DNA of 36,264 bases from an uncultured Candidatus Melainabacteria bacterium (GCA_934718135.1 CAKUZW010000009.1:1-36264), one strand, 5' to 3'. Positions 14,972 through 23,468 are shown, counted from the first letter of the stretch. The notes: generated by a model not told the origin, from the sequence alone. A program made the numbers and translations.

Positions 14972-15409
14972 ATGTCAATATTAGGAGCTAATTCAGAGAT
15001 GTATTCTATGGGAAAAAATGTTTGTGGGTATCTTGCAAAGAAAGGGAAAAGTGTCCGTCGACAACTGGCTTATTACACTGTTCCTGTAGATATAAGAGTT
15101 GGTATACGACAGAGTAAAATTAAGAATCCTAGTTTTACTTGCAACGAAATTTATGATAGGGGAGATCGTTATGAACACTATCTTTTAAGAAATGGTAAAA
15201 TCGTAAAAACAGTTGATTATATTGATAATAAGATTTCAAAGTTTAATGAATATATTAATAATTTATCTGTTGTTAAGTCAACAAAAAAAGTATGTAAGTT
15301 TTGTGAGGAATGGTTTGGAGGTGTAGAAGAACCTGCTTCAAATAAAAGAAATTTATTAAGTTATGACGATATTGTCAAAATGAGAAATTCTGGCTCGAAA
15401 CCGGAATGA
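14972..15409 (+). CDS. 145-residue unknown behind a variable repeat tract
   Basis: The ATG has a GAAAGGAAAGG ribosome-binding site, and an in-frame TAG at 14954 rules out a fusion with the repeat-encoded peptide. The basic N-terminal half has no signal peptide. A RGDRYEHYLLRNGKIVKTVDY strand-like segment (split around residue 72) is followed by a helical part and a CKFC pair (C108, C111). No family is recognised. The last residues (MRNSGSKPE) come from sequence resembling the GTCATTC...GAATCT interspersed repeat in reverse, so the C terminus may have been altered by a repeat. Its expression may depend on the TATGG copy number. Confidence 0.6.
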   Translation: MSILGANSEMYSMGKNVCGYLAKKGKSVRRQLAYYTVPVDIRVGIRQSKIKNPSFTCNEIYDRGDRYEHYLLRNGKIVKTVDYIDNKISKFNEYINNLSVVKSTKKVCKFCEEWFGGVEEPASNKRNLLSYDDIVKMRNSGSKPE

Positions 15410-15421
15410 CATTGTAAAATA

Positions 15422-15459
15422 AAAAGTGGCTCTCACTATAAAAAGTAAGAACCACTTTT
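15422..15459. terminator. Hairpin downstream of the 145-residue gene
   Basis: AAAAGTGG (15422-15429) pairs with CCACTTTT (15452-15459), with partial inner pairing of TCTCACT and AGTAAGA. It has T runs on both strands, so it is probably a bidirectional terminator. Confidence 0.6.
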
Positions 15460-15468
15460 GACCTCTCA

Positions 15469-15500
15469 CAGAGTGGTAGTTTTGGCGAACTACCACTCTG
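15469..15500. repeat. 13-bp-stem hairpin, possible structured RNA element
   Basis: CAGAGTGGTAGTT-TTGGCG-AACTACCACTCTG: perfect 13-bp arms with a 6-nt loop. No T run follows on either strand, so it is not a simple terminator. It lies 10 bp after another hairpin, in the intergenic gap between the 145-residue gene and a convergent gene. Confidence 0.7.
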
Positions 15501-15574
15501 CTACGTTTATTATAAATTATTTCTATTATATTTCAAGCTTTTAACCTAAGAAGTTAGAAAAAATGTATAAAATT

Positions 15575-16198
15575 TTAATTTAAAACCTTATTAAGTATTT
15601 CTTCGTAGCTAAGTTTCTCTTGACATTTTGCAGGTTTACTGATTTCAATACCCAAGTTTGTTAAACGGTCTTGGGTTCCATTAAATAGAGCTGTTAATAC
15701 ATCTTTTTTTAACTTATCTTGTTCAATTCCGTCTTTTTTACCTATAAGTTTTTGGAATCTTTCTTGTAAATCTAAGTATTTAGGCTTTCCGTTCTTATCA
15801 AAGTCGATAATTTGTGTTTTTGTTGCTTCTATTTCTTGTGGTGTCAAATAATCTGTACCCTGTACTTTTTTTATACCTCTTTCTTTTTCTGCAAAGTCAA
15901 TAATTGAGTGAATCATTTTTTCGTATATAGATTCTTTTTTGGTTTCAAATCTTGAATATTCTTTGCCGTTTACTGCAAATTTTACATAACCTGAGTTTTT
16001 AACAAAACTCAATTTATCGTTCTTGCCATCTTTTAATAAGCCTTCAACAGCATTTGCATATTGCCTTGCGGTTTGCAAGTCTTGATTTTTGTTAAAATAA
16101 TTGAAAGTTGCTTTTAAATCTCTAGAGCGAACAAAACTAGACTTAAAGCTCGTAGAAGTTGGTTGTTGTTGATTGTAAACATTTGATGAAATTCTCAT
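15575..16198 (-). CDS. Lineage-specific unknown with N-terminal SFKSS motif
   Basis: The 207-residue soluble protein has an N-terminal low-complexity segment ending in STSFKSSFVRS (residues 15-25), then a helical part with DLQTARQYANAVEGLL, a YVKFAVNGKEYSRFE strand pair and Lys-rich helices. There is no signal peptide or membrane segment. Its ribosome-binding site AAGGAGATACT precedes the ATG. No family is recognised. The N-terminal motif resembles those of the genes at 12875, 17477, 18226 and 24023. Confidence 0.68.
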   Translation of the reverse strand: MRISSNVYNQQQPTSTSFKSSFVRSRDLKATFNYFNKNQDLQTARQYANAVEGLLKDGKNDKLSFVKNSGYVKFAVNGKEYSRFETKKESIYEKMIHSIIDFAEKERGIKKVQGTDYLTPQEIEATKTQIIDFDKNGKPKYLDLQERFQKLIGKKDGIEQDKLKKDVLTALFNGTQDRLTNLGIEISKPAKCQEKLSYEEILNKVLN

Positions 16199-16369
16199 AG
16201 TATCTCCTTTTTCTTTTCCTCTTTTTATAGTAAAACATGTAAAATAAAAATTTGCGACTATTCAAACAAATGTATTTAGATTTTTTCTATTTTTACAGAT
16301 AAAAACCGTTTATAACGTAAAATTATTCTTCAAAATTGCGTTATATATTTTTTTCAATCAATGCCTAAA

Positions 16370-17068
16370 CTACCAAGGGTAATTTGAAGGAATCTTCCAA
16401 CCGTTCATTTCTATCATTTTTGTGCAATAACTACAATTTGTACAGCCTTTAACGCATGCCCAAGTTTTTTCAGTAAGACCTTCTTCTGTTCCGTCCCACA
16501 TAAACGTATAAGGGGTAACAAAATTGGTAGATGTTCTTGTTCTATTAATTTCGCCATTATCAAGTTCGTCTCCTCTTGCTTTTGCAAATTGAAAAGCAAA
16601 AACTTTTCTTGCTTTATTTTTAACAGCTTTATTTTCTTTAATTAGCTTGACATCATTTGCGTTTATATAGTAGTCTATATCTCCCCCATTTCCATCTATG
16701 GAAAATCTTATAGCTCCTCCATCCATCAGGTAAATGCATACAAAAATTTGCCCTGTTGTACATTCTTCATATCCAAGGTTTTTCATATATGGAAAAATAT
16801 ATTGTTTTAAAAATTCTACTTGTTCATCATAAGTATATCCTTTTTCATCAATCCAACCTTCAGGATCTCCATTTTCTGCTATCGACATTTTTATTGTTTG
16901 ATTTATTTTTGAATAGAATGCTTTTAGTTGAGTCTCAGTTCTTCGTTTGGCAAACACACTCATTAGTGTAGGAATTGTCATTGCTGCCACAATCCCAATT
17001 ATCCCCAATGTTATCAATACTTCTGCTAATGTGAAAGCTTTCTTTCTCGAATTTAAATGTTTTATCAT
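16370..17068 (-). CDS. Type II/IV pseudopilin-like protein
   Basis: The 232-residue protein has a basic leader, then A|FTLAEVLITLG (residues 12-22) and a hydrophobic helix through IVAAMTIPTL. A prepilin peptidase would cut before F12. The globular domain contains several Cys residues (YEECTTGQIFVC; ACVKGCTNCSYC), a likely disulfide or metal cluster, and ends in GWKIPSNYPW, much like the GWKIEKDYPWN end of the pseudopilin at 27017-28225; they are paralogues. AGGAGTAAAA precedes the ATG. Confidence 0.86.
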   Translation of the reverse strand: MIKHLNSRKKAFTLAEVLITLGIIGIVAAMTIPTLMSVFAKRRTETQLKAFYSKINQTIKMSIAENGDPEGWIDEKGYTYDEQVEFLKQYIFPYMKNLGYEECTTGQIFVCIYLMDGGAIRFSIDGNGGDIDYYINANDVKLIKENKAVKNKARKVFAFQFAKARGDELDNGEINRTRTSTNFVTPYTFMWDGTEEGLTEKTWACVKGCTNCSYCTKMIEMNGWKIPSNYPW

Positions 17069-17164
17069 TTTTACTCCTATATTAAATTTTATTGCAAATA
17101 TTACAATACACTATAATTAATTATCATGCAGTTGAATATTTGTCAATGAAGTTTAAAATTCCTT

Positions 17165-17170
17165 TATAAT
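17165..17170 (+). promoter_or_regulatory. -10 box, predicted leaderless start of Xre gene
   Basis: TATAAT followed by AAATAA and then the ATG at 17177. TTGTCA at 17140-17145 is a possible -35, but its spacer would be 19 bp. No Shine-Dalgarno is present. Confidence 0.6.
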
Positions 17171-17176
17171 AAATAA

Positions 17177-17380
17177 ATGATTATAGTTAAGTTATATGAT
17201 TTAGTTTGGCGTCATAAAGTGCGTGGATATCAGATTGCTGAGGCTACAGGTTTGAGCACGGCAACAATATCAAAATTGATGCAGGGTGAAAATATTGATG
17301 TAAAATTAAGCACGATAAATAAATTGTGCAAGTTTTTTGATTGCGACTTAGCTGATATTATTGAATATATTCCTGATTAG
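17177..17380 (+). CDS. Small Xre-family HTH regulator
   Basis: A 67-residue single-domain Cro/C1-type protein. The helices include RGYQIAEATGLSTATISKLMQG (recognition region, with T/S-rich turn) and LSTINKLCKFFDCDLADIIEY. The pattern matches the YozG/antitoxin-like minimal HTH group. The predicted start is leaderless, and a strong hairpin terminator follows, so it is monocistronic. The divergent pseudopilin at 17068 is a candidate target; pseudopilin and Xre also pair at 3336-4306 and 26687-28225. Confidence 0.88.
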   Translation: MIIVKLYDLVWRHKVRGYQIAEATGLSTATISKLMQGENIDVKLSTINKLCKFFDCDLADIIEYIPD

Positions 17381-17404
17381 GATTTTTTTTATATTTAAAT
17401 ACTA

Positions 17405-17441
17405 AAAGAGTTGGTCGATTTTATGAAATCTCCAACTCTTT
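17405..17441. terminator. Hairpin terminator after Xre gene
   Basis: AAAGAGTTGG pairs with CCAACTCTTT (17405-17414 with 17432-17441), with an inner GATTT/AAATC stem. It lies between convergent genes and has T-rich flanks on both strands. Confidence 0.75.
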
Positions 17442-17476
17442 ATTGTTTTAACTTTTAAATTGCTTTTTTTCGCAGG

Positions 17477-18172
17477 TTATGCGTTTTTTAGGCTTTCTTC
17501 CTTTAGTTGTCTAATTTTTTTTGAAAATTTTATAATGTCTTTTGGTGTTGTAAATTGTTTGATAATTTCACCTTGATTATTAATTATGCATTTTATAGGT
17601 TCTTCTGCTAAAGAATCAGGTCTTACGTATACATAGCGGGTTCCTTTATTAGAGCCCAAAATTTCAATTGTTCTGTTTTTCTCGGCATCTCGAATTTGTA
17701 TGAAACTATTGTTATTTATTACTACTTTCGGATTTTCTATATTGAGTCTTAAAGAGTTTGCGATTCTTTCGATTTCTCTTTGAACATTTGGCTTTTTAAT
17801 TTTGGGTGCAGGTCTTTTTCTAGTTGAAATCGCTTCCAAAATTTCATCTATTCCTGTTTTTATTTCGTGTGTTTTCTCTTTTAATAAAGCTAATAATCCT
17901 TCGGGTTCTTGGTCATCAAGTCCTGATTTTGTATTTATTGTTGGGTAATATTCAACTCCTTCTATTGAATTTTCTTTTAAATATTTTCCAATTCTTCTAT
18001 CATAATTGTCTCGAACAACAAATACCTTATCTCCTTTTTCAAGTATATTACTAAAGATTTGTCTTCCTTGAGTGAAAAGAGTTGGTATCTCTTCGATTGC
18101 TTTTGTTTCGGTTGGTTTTATTCTGAAAGCTCCAGAAAAATTAATATTTTGTGTGTTATTTTGAATTTGCAT
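17477..18172 (-). CDS. Lineage-specific unknown with N-terminal NFSG motif
   Basis: The 231-residue soluble protein begins MQIQNNTQNINFSGAFRIKP, where INFSGAF is the short motif shared with neighbours. A predicted alpha/beta part follows (KVFVVRDNYDRRIGKYLKE, then VEYYPTINT), then a basic linker (RKRPAPKIKKP) and a strand-rich C-terminal half (IEILGSNKGTRYVYVRPD). There is no signal peptide. AAGGAAAAAA precedes the ATG. It may be an effector or shell-associated protein of this lineage, but that is a guess. Confidence 0.65.
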   Translation of the reverse strand: MQIQNNTQNINFSGAFRIKPTETKAIEEIPTLFTQGRQIFSNILEKGDKVFVVRDNYDRRIGKYLKENSIEGVEYYPTINTKSGLDDQEPEGLLALLKEKTHEIKTGIDEILEAISTRKRPAPKIKKPNVQREIERIANSLRLNIENPKVVINNNSFIQIRDAEKNRTIEILGSNKGTRYVYVRPDSLAEEPIKCIINNQGEIIKQFTTPKDIIKFSKKIRQLKEESLKNA

Positions 18173-18225
18173 TTTTTTCCTTTTTCTATTAAAATTTTTA
18201 AAACTTAAACAGAATAATTTTTGCT

Positions 18226-18990
18226 ATGAAATATTTTTTATTAAGATATTTTGCTTCTTGTTTTTTATACGGCTTGCAATTTTTTGATTATGTGCAACAA
18301 TTAGTTATGGATATAAAGTGTAATATAAACAATTATTATTTGAAAAATTCCCACCCGCCGGTATTCCGAGGTTCTTATTTTGAGAAGAATAAGGGTGAAG
18401 TGAGTAAAAAAGAGAATATTTATGTGAAAAGACCTGACACTGTGAAAAATGTGTCGGGTCTTTTTGGAATAAATCAAAAGATTATAAATTTTACTAACTC
18501 ATTTATAAATTATGGCAAATCGTACAAAAAGAATATCAAACATACTTATGAGCACAAAATAGTATTTGCTTTGATTGAAAAAGAATTGTATGGTCGCCAT
18601 TCTATCGACAGTTATACTCATGACGCGGATAAAATGATTTTATATTTGTTAGGATTTCCAAAATCTTTTGTTTCAAAATTCCATAGAGAACATTCTGTTC
18701 ACCATGTGGAAAGTGGCAAAAAGATGAATTTACACAGCATGTTGTGTGATAATATTGCCTCTTCTCCTGAATTTAAGCCGGAAAAGAAAAAATCCTTAAG
18801 AGATTATTATTCCAGTTCGAAAGAATTACAGGCGGTTCCGGGATTTGGCGAAATCTTGAAACAATATAATTTTGGGGAAGATATTGATTTTTCTAAAATT
18901 AAACGCTTAAAATCAGCTAAATTTGAAGGAATAAAAGGAATCGCAAGAGTAGCATTGAAATCTATCTTTTTAATGTTGTGCAATCATTAA
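18226..18990 (+). CDS. His-rich possible metal-binding protein, DUF5662/HD-like
   Basis: The frame is 254 residues from the ATG at 18226; the ATG at 18307 (227 residues, MDIKCNINN) would put the PVFRGSYF motif near the N terminus, as in sister proteins. Neither has a Shine-Dalgarno. The core HTYEHKIVFALIEKELYG, then SYTHDADKMILYLLGFPKS and FHREHSVHHVES, places His and His-Asp residues as in DUF5662/HD-type helical metal-binding proteins. Metal binding is inferred and the activity is unknown. The 3' end overlaps ogt by 29 bp, convergently. Confidence 0.6.
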   Translation: MKYFLLRYFASCFLYGLQFFDYVQQLVMDIKCNINNYYLKNSHPPVFRGSYFEKNKGEVSKKENIYVKRPDTVKNVSGLFGINQKIINFTNSFINYGKSYKKNIKHTYEHKIVFALIEKELYGRHSIDSYTHDADKMILYLLGFPKSFVSKFHREHSVHHVESGKKMNLHSMLCDNIASSPEFKPEKKKSLRDYYSSSKELQAVPGFGEILKQYNFGEDIDFSKIKRLKSAKFEGIKGIARVALKSIFLMLCNH

Positions 18991-19483
18991 ATTTGATTTT
19001 TTCTATGTTTAGGAGAGCCCTTTTTCGATTAAGTCCTCCGGCGTAGCCTGTTAAGTTTCCGGTTTTACCTAAAACTCTATGGCAAGGTATTATTATCGAA
19101 ATTGGATTAGAGCCTACTGCGTGCCCAACAGCTTGGGCTGACATTTTAGGCAGATTTCTTTGTTGTGCAATTATTTGTGCTATTTCTCCGTAAGTTATAC
19201 TTTTTCCATACGGAATTGTTTTAAGTATTTCCCAAACTTGTTTTTGAAAATCGGTGCCACAAAGTTCCAATTCAAAGTCAATTTGCGGGTTTTGAGCAGC
19301 AAAATATTTATCTAGCCAAGATTTTACTTTTGAAAATATTTTTAATTCTTTTTGTCTTACATTTTTAGGTATTTTAAAAGTCTTTTGGTCTGAAAATATA
19401 AGCGTTGCTAATCTATTTTCATATCCAAGAAGAGTGATTTCGCCTAACGGTGAATTGTATTTTGAAAGATAAACTTGTTTCAT
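18962..19483 (-). CDS. ogt: Methylated-DNA--[protein]-cysteine S-methyltransferase
   Basis: A suicide repair protein that removes O6-alkyl groups from guanine. From the ATG at 19483 it has 173 residues: an N-terminal ribonuclease-like domain, then FQKQVWEILKTIPYGKSITYGEIA (read in two parts), the helix-turn-helix AVGHAVGSNP, the active site IIPCHRVLGKTG with Cys134, and GYAGGLNRKRALLNIE. A longer frame back to 19612 would overlap the divergent methylase and lacks a ribosome-binding site. TATAAT sits 6 nt before this ATG, supporting it as a leaderless start. Confidence 0.96.
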   Translation of the reverse strand: MKQVYLSKYNSPLGEITLLGYENRLATLIFSDQKTFKIPKNVRQKELKIFSKVKSWLDKYFAAQNPQIDFELELCGTDFQKQVWEILKTIPYGKSITYGEIAQIIAQQRNLPKMSAQAVGHAVGSNPISIIIPCHRVLGKTGNLTGYAGGLNRKRALLNIEKIKFNDCTTLKR

Positions 19484-19489
19484 AAGTTG

Positions 19490-19495
19490 ATTATA
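19490..19495 (-). promoter_or_regulatory. -10 box, predicted leaderless start of ogt
   Basis: Minus strand TATAAT-CAACTT-ATG. The distance from the box to the start codon is 6 nt and no ribosome-binding site exists. Confidence 0.62.
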
Positions 19496-19553
19496 AGAAA
19501 AAGACGAATATAGTAAAGGGTTGTGTTTTTGGTAAAATAAATTTGGAGGGATA

Positions 19554-21323
19554 ATGGACGAGAATATTATATCATCTGCAACCAAAAGTAATTGGGAGAG
19601 GCTTGAAGTCAATGATATTGATGTAAAGACCCGATTATCAAAAAGAGCAAATAAACGTTTCTCTACGAAAAATATTCTTCCTTTAGAGTATTTTTCTAAC
19701 TCTAAAAATTTGGCAATATTAAATAAAATTTTGGATTATGTAAAATTAAATCCTCTTGATATTAAAACTGTTATTTTTAATTTGGCTCTAAATTATTTGA
19801 AGTCAAAAAATACGATTTCCTTTCAAAATTTATCAATCTCCACTCCCAACAAGTATATTCAGGTTGTATTAGAACATTTTGGGGATTTTAAATTTGATGA
19901 TTTTCTTCTATCTGTAGAATTTCCAACAGATGAAAAGGATTTTTTAGGACTTGTTTATCAATCGTTGCTAAAAGAAGGAAGTAAAAATAAAAAAGGTTCT
20001 TACTATACTCCTGAAAACGTTGTTTTAAGAGAAATTTCGAAGCTCTCTTTCTCTTCCGATATGAAAATCTTTGACCCATGTTGTGGGACGGGAAGTTTTT
20101 TATTATCAGCATCTGATAAAATATCAGAACCTGAAAATATTTACGGTTGTGATTTGGATGAAATTGCGGTATTTATCGCAAAAATTAATTTGCTTGTAAA
20201 ATTTAAGGACAAAATTTTTAAGCCAAATATTTATCACGCTGATTTCTTGCTTTTGAAAGATGAAATTCCGCTTTCATTTTTTGATGTAATTACGACAAAT
20301 CCTCCATGGGGAGCTATGCCTACACCTGAATATAAAAATCTTAGTCAAAATATAAAATCGGGAGAATCTTTTTCTTATTTTATTGAAAATTCTTGCAAAT
20401 ATTTAAATGATAATGGGCTGGCAACATTTGTCCTGCCTGTATCAATTTTGAATGTTGCATCACATAAGGATGTTCGAAAGTTTATTTTGGATAATTTTCA
20501 GATAAATGAGATACATTTGTATGGGAAAATTTTTTCCGGAGTTTTATCTGATGTTATTTCTATCCAATTGAAAAAATCCAAAAGAAGCAAAAATATTCGC
20601 CTTACCTCTTCTGATTTTGAAAAATCTATTCCTCAATCGGTTTATCAAAATAATCCAAGGTTTGATTTTACATTGTTTGGTATGGATGATTTGGTCTTAC
20701 TGGACAAAATATATTCAACGCCACATAATACTTTGGCAGATAGTGTTTGGGCATTGGGAATTGTTACCGGTAATAATAAAAAACATTTATCAAAAAAACT
20801 AAAATCCGGTTTGGAGCAAATATATTCAGGTAAAAATATTACAAGTTATTTTATAAAAAAAAGTAACAAATTTATTCATTACGACCGGAATAAATTCCAA
20901 CAGGTTGCATCCGATAAAATTTACAGAGCAAAGGAAAAGTTGGTTTATAAATTTATTTCTAAAAAATTGTCTTTTGCCTATGACAATGAGGGTAAATTAT
21001 TTTTAAACAGTGCAAATATTTTAATTCCAAAAGTGAAAACTCATTCAATAAAAACGATTTTAGCTTTTTTGAATTCAAAATTGATGCAATACATCTATTG
21101 TACAAAATTTAATGAACTAAAAGTTCTGAAAAGTAACTTATCCCTTCTTCCTTTTCCGGAGTTAACAACAAAAGACAAAAAGGATATTGAACAATTGGTC
21201 GAGTCATACATGGTTTTGAACGATGAAAATATTTTAAACAAGATTGATAAAAAAGTTTATTCTTTATTTAAATTGTCGAAGGAAGAGATTGGTTATATAG
21301 AAAAAACACTGGCGAATAGATAG
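19554..21323 (+). CDS. Solitary N6-adenine DNA methyltransferase with TaqI-like specificity domain
   Basis: Transfers a methyl group from SAM to adenine in a specific DNA site. The 589 residues have KGSYYTPENVV (motif X-like), SAM motif I FDPCCGTGSFLLSA (about 173-186), the catalytic NPPW (249-252), and a C-terminal TaqI/Eco57I-type target-recognition region including LNSANILIPKV, ILAFLNSKLMQYIY and LKSNLSLLPFP. The N-terminal 130 residues show no recognisable PD-(D/E)xK motif, so it is probably methylase-only. No restriction gene lies nearby; it may be an orphan epigenetic methylase. GGAGGG precedes the ATG; ogt is divergent. Confidence 0.9.
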   Translation: MDENIISSATKSNWERLEVNDIDVKTRLSKRANKRFSTKNILPLEYFSNSKNLAILNKILDYVKLNPLDIKTVIFNLALNYLKSKNTISFQNLSISTPNKYIQVVLEHFGDFKFDDFLLSVEFPTDEKDFLGLVYQSLLKEGSKNKKGSYYTPENVVLREISKLSFSSDMKIFDPCCGTGSFLLSASDKISEPENIYGCDLDEIAVFIAKINLLVKFKDKIFKPNIYHADFLLLKDEIPLSFFDVITTNPPWGAMPTPEYKNLSQNIKSGESFSYFIENSCKYLNDNGLATFVLPVSILNVASHKDVRKFILDNFQINEIHLYGKIFSGVLSDVISIQLKKSKRSKNIRLTSSDFEKSIPQSVYQNNPRFDFTLFGMDDLVLLDKIYSTPHNTLADSVWALGIVTGNNKKHLSKKLKSGLEQIYSGKNITSYFIKKSNKFIHYDRNKFQQVASDKIYRAKEKLVYKFISKKLSFAYDNEGKLFLNSANILIPKVKTHSIKTILAFLNSKLMQYIYCTKFNELKVLKSNLSLLPFPELTTKDKKDIEQLVESYMVLNDENILNKIDKKVYSLFKLSKEEIGYIEKTLANR

Positions 21324-21357
21324 GTTTATGGTATTATTTAGAGAGGGAGAGTGTTTT

Positions 21358-23040
21358 ATGGATAAGAAAAAGATACTAAATATTTTATTTTTTATAATAA
21401 TTGCTTTTTTTGCACTTTATTTACGACTTCAATATGTACATGCTGATTTTTGGTATGACGAAGCATGTTCTTGGTTCACTGCCAAACAATCATTTCCAAT
21501 GGGAATTGTTCATAATTTGTTGACTTTAGATTTGCAACATACTCCATTGTATTTCTTTGTTCTTCATTTTTGGATGAAGATGTTTGGAGACTCAGAACTT
21601 CCATTGAGAATTTTGTCATTAATCTTTGGCATTGGTACAATTCCTTTAGTTTATACTGCGGCAAAGAAAATTACATCTAAAACAGTTTCTTTGTTTTGTA
21701 CAGCATTAGCTACTGTTAGTCCTGTTTTGGTGTTATTTTCTGTAGAAGTCAGAATGTATCCGGTTGTTGTATTTTTGGTGATGTTAGCACTGAATTATTT
21801 AATTGATTTTGAAAGTAATAAGTCAACTAAATCTTTAGTTAAGCTTGTTGTTGCAGATTTATTAATTCCATACACTTTGGTTGGAGGATTTTTGTATAAC
21901 CTTTCTGTTTATTTTTGTTATGGAACTTATTTGTTTCGGAATAAACGAGAAGACTTTTTTAAATATTTGAAAGCTGTAGGAATAGAAATTGTTGCTTTAA
22001 TTCCTTATTTTTATTTGATTTCTTATTACGCTAAAATGAGAAGTTTGTTTGTTATTTCGCATGAAGGGGAATTAAAATTTTTCCAAATAGTTGATGTTGT
22101 TAGAAATTATTTTGGGGTTTTGATGACTGATAATATTTATTGGCCGGCTGATAAACCGTATCTTTTGACAGTATTTTTTACTTTATTGGTTATTGTTCCT
22201 TGTGTGTATTTTGTAATTGGAATTGTTAGGGGATTTAAGACTGAAAATAAATTTTTAAAAACATTATATTCGATATTTGTTACGAGTTTTTGTTTGTCTG
22301 TAATTTTTTCATTGTTCAAGGTTAATATATTTACCGTTAGATATGTATTATACTTGTTGCCTCCGTTATTTATATTGTCAGTAATTGGGTTATTTAAATC
22401 TTTATCGAGAAAACATTGTATAATATTTTTATCTTTATTTATAATTTCATCTGTAATTTATTTGCATTACAATGCTCCAATATTTAATTCTTTAAAAACA
22501 AAAGCACTAAAAACAGTCAGATTAGAAGCTGATGATTTAGAGTTAGGTGCAGATGATATGGTTATTATGCCGTTTGCGTCAGATGCTCCATATTACTTTA
22601 GGGATTTGCTTTCTCCAAGAGTTTTTGATTTCGATTTTCATAAAGAAGTTAGAAACCCTTATAATAGCCACTATTATGATAAAAATCAGCAAAAATTAAT
22701 GGCAGGATTGATGAAATCTAAACCAGTTTATTTTGCAATAAAATCTGATGGTGTTTTTTCAAAAGCTTACGCAGATTATTTTTATGAAAATGTTAATATG
22801 ACAGTTCCTCAAGGAAGGTTTGTATTAGTTGCTCTTTATGGTACGGATGCAAATTCTCTTGTCACTGTTGATGAATTAAAAAATAGTGTTAATCTGGAAG
22901 ATGAAGTTAATTCTCGATTTATTGAGTTAATGCTAAAAAAATATATGCTTGATACAAGAGCATTGTTGAATATTAATTTTAATTTAATCAAAGTTTATCC
23001 AAGAGATAATTTTACATTCTTGCTATATCAGAAAAAATAA
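21358..23040 (+). CDS. GT39/ArnT-like membrane glycosyltransferase
   Basis: A polytopic transferase expected to move a sugar from a polyprenyl-phosphate donor to a protein or lipid on the outer face of the inner membrane. It has 560 residues from the ATG at 21358, chosen for its GAGGGAGAG ribosome-binding site over an ATG at 21328. A first helix leads to HADFWYDEACSWFTA, whose Asp-Glu matches the catalytic loop of the PMT/ArnT superfamily. LRILSLIFGIGTIPLVYTAAK and about ten further helices follow, then a soluble periplasmic C-terminal domain from about residue 390. It follows the methylase closely. The substrate is unknown. Confidence 0.85.
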   Translation: MDKKKILNILFFIIIAFFALYLRLQYVHADFWYDEACSWFTAKQSFPMGIVHNLLTLDLQHTPLYFFVLHFWMKMFGDSELPLRILSLIFGIGTIPLVYTAAKKITSKTVSLFCTALATVSPVLVLFSVEVRMYPVVVFLVMLALNYLIDFESNKSTKSLVKLVVADLLIPYTLVGGFLYNLSVYFCYGTYLFRNKREDFFKYLKAVGIEIVALIPYFYLISYYAKMRSLFVISHEGELKFFQIVDVVRNYFGVLMTDNIYWPADKPYLLTVFFTLLVIVPCVYFVIGIVRGFKTENKFLKTLYSIFVTSFCLSVIFSLFKVNIFTVRYVLYLLPPLFILSVIGLFKSLSRKHCIIFLSLFIISSVIYLHYNAPIFNSLKTKALKTVRLEADDLELGADDMVIMPFASDAPYYFRDLLSPRVFDFDFHKEVRNPYNSHYYDKNQQKLMAGLMKSKPVYFAIKSDGVFSKAYADYFYENVNMTVPQGRFVLVALYGTDANSLVTVDELKNSVNLEDEVNSRFIELMLKKYMLDTRALLNINFNLIKVYPRDNFTFLLYQKK

Positions 23041-23061
23041 TTGAAATGGATTTTGACAGTT

Positions 23062-23466
23062 ATGAAAACAATAAAATTAATTATATTTTTAGCTTTAATT
23101 TGTTCAACATTGTCTGTTTGTTTCGCAAATAGTGATGATACAATTTGGAAACGTGTTGATGAAAACTCTTTCATTGATTCAGATGCAATAGTTGGAACTC
23201 CTGATATTTATGGTTTTTCATTTATGCTGAAATCTTATAACAAAGGACAATATGAACCTGTTAATGGCAAATCCATTTGGTATACATTAGCCCAATACAC
23301 AATTGATTGCGGTAAAAGTAGTTATAAAATCGGAGTTATGGATTCTTATGGGAGAGAAGATAATTTTATAACCGGTGATTATAACAGATTTGCACAGTTT
23401 CAGCCGATAGTTGGCGGAACGGCTGTTTATAATGTTTATAAAAAATTGTGCAGACCGATAAATTAA
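23062..23466 (+). CDS. Secreted adhesin-E-like small protein
   Basis: From ATG 23062 it has 134 residues with a signal peptide (MKTIKLIIFLALICSTLSVCFA, cut near CFA-NSD). The rest fits the surface-adhesin protein E-type pattern: IWKRVDENSFIDSDAI, then WYTLAQYTIDCGKSSYKIG, DSYGRED, FQPIVGGTAVYNVYKKLC. The two late Cys probably form the usual disulfide. In Haemophilus the family binds host proteins, but many members have no assigned function. A TTG at 23041 directly follows the glycosyltransferase stop; it would add seven residues. Both starts lack a clear Shine-Dalgarno. Confidence 0.7.
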   Translation: MKTIKLIIFLALICSTLSVCFANSDDTIWKRVDENSFIDSDAIVGTPDIYGFSFMLKSYNKGQYEPVNGKSIWYTLAQYTIDCGKSSYKIGVMDSYGREDNFITGDYNRFAQFQPIVGGTAVYNVYKKLCRPIN

Positions 23467-23468
23467 AA

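Noticed and set aside
19484..19612. Longer Ogt start at 19612
   Set aside because: It would overlap the divergent methylase and adds 43 residues not expected in the family; the ATG at 19483 begins exactly at the family's N-terminal strand.
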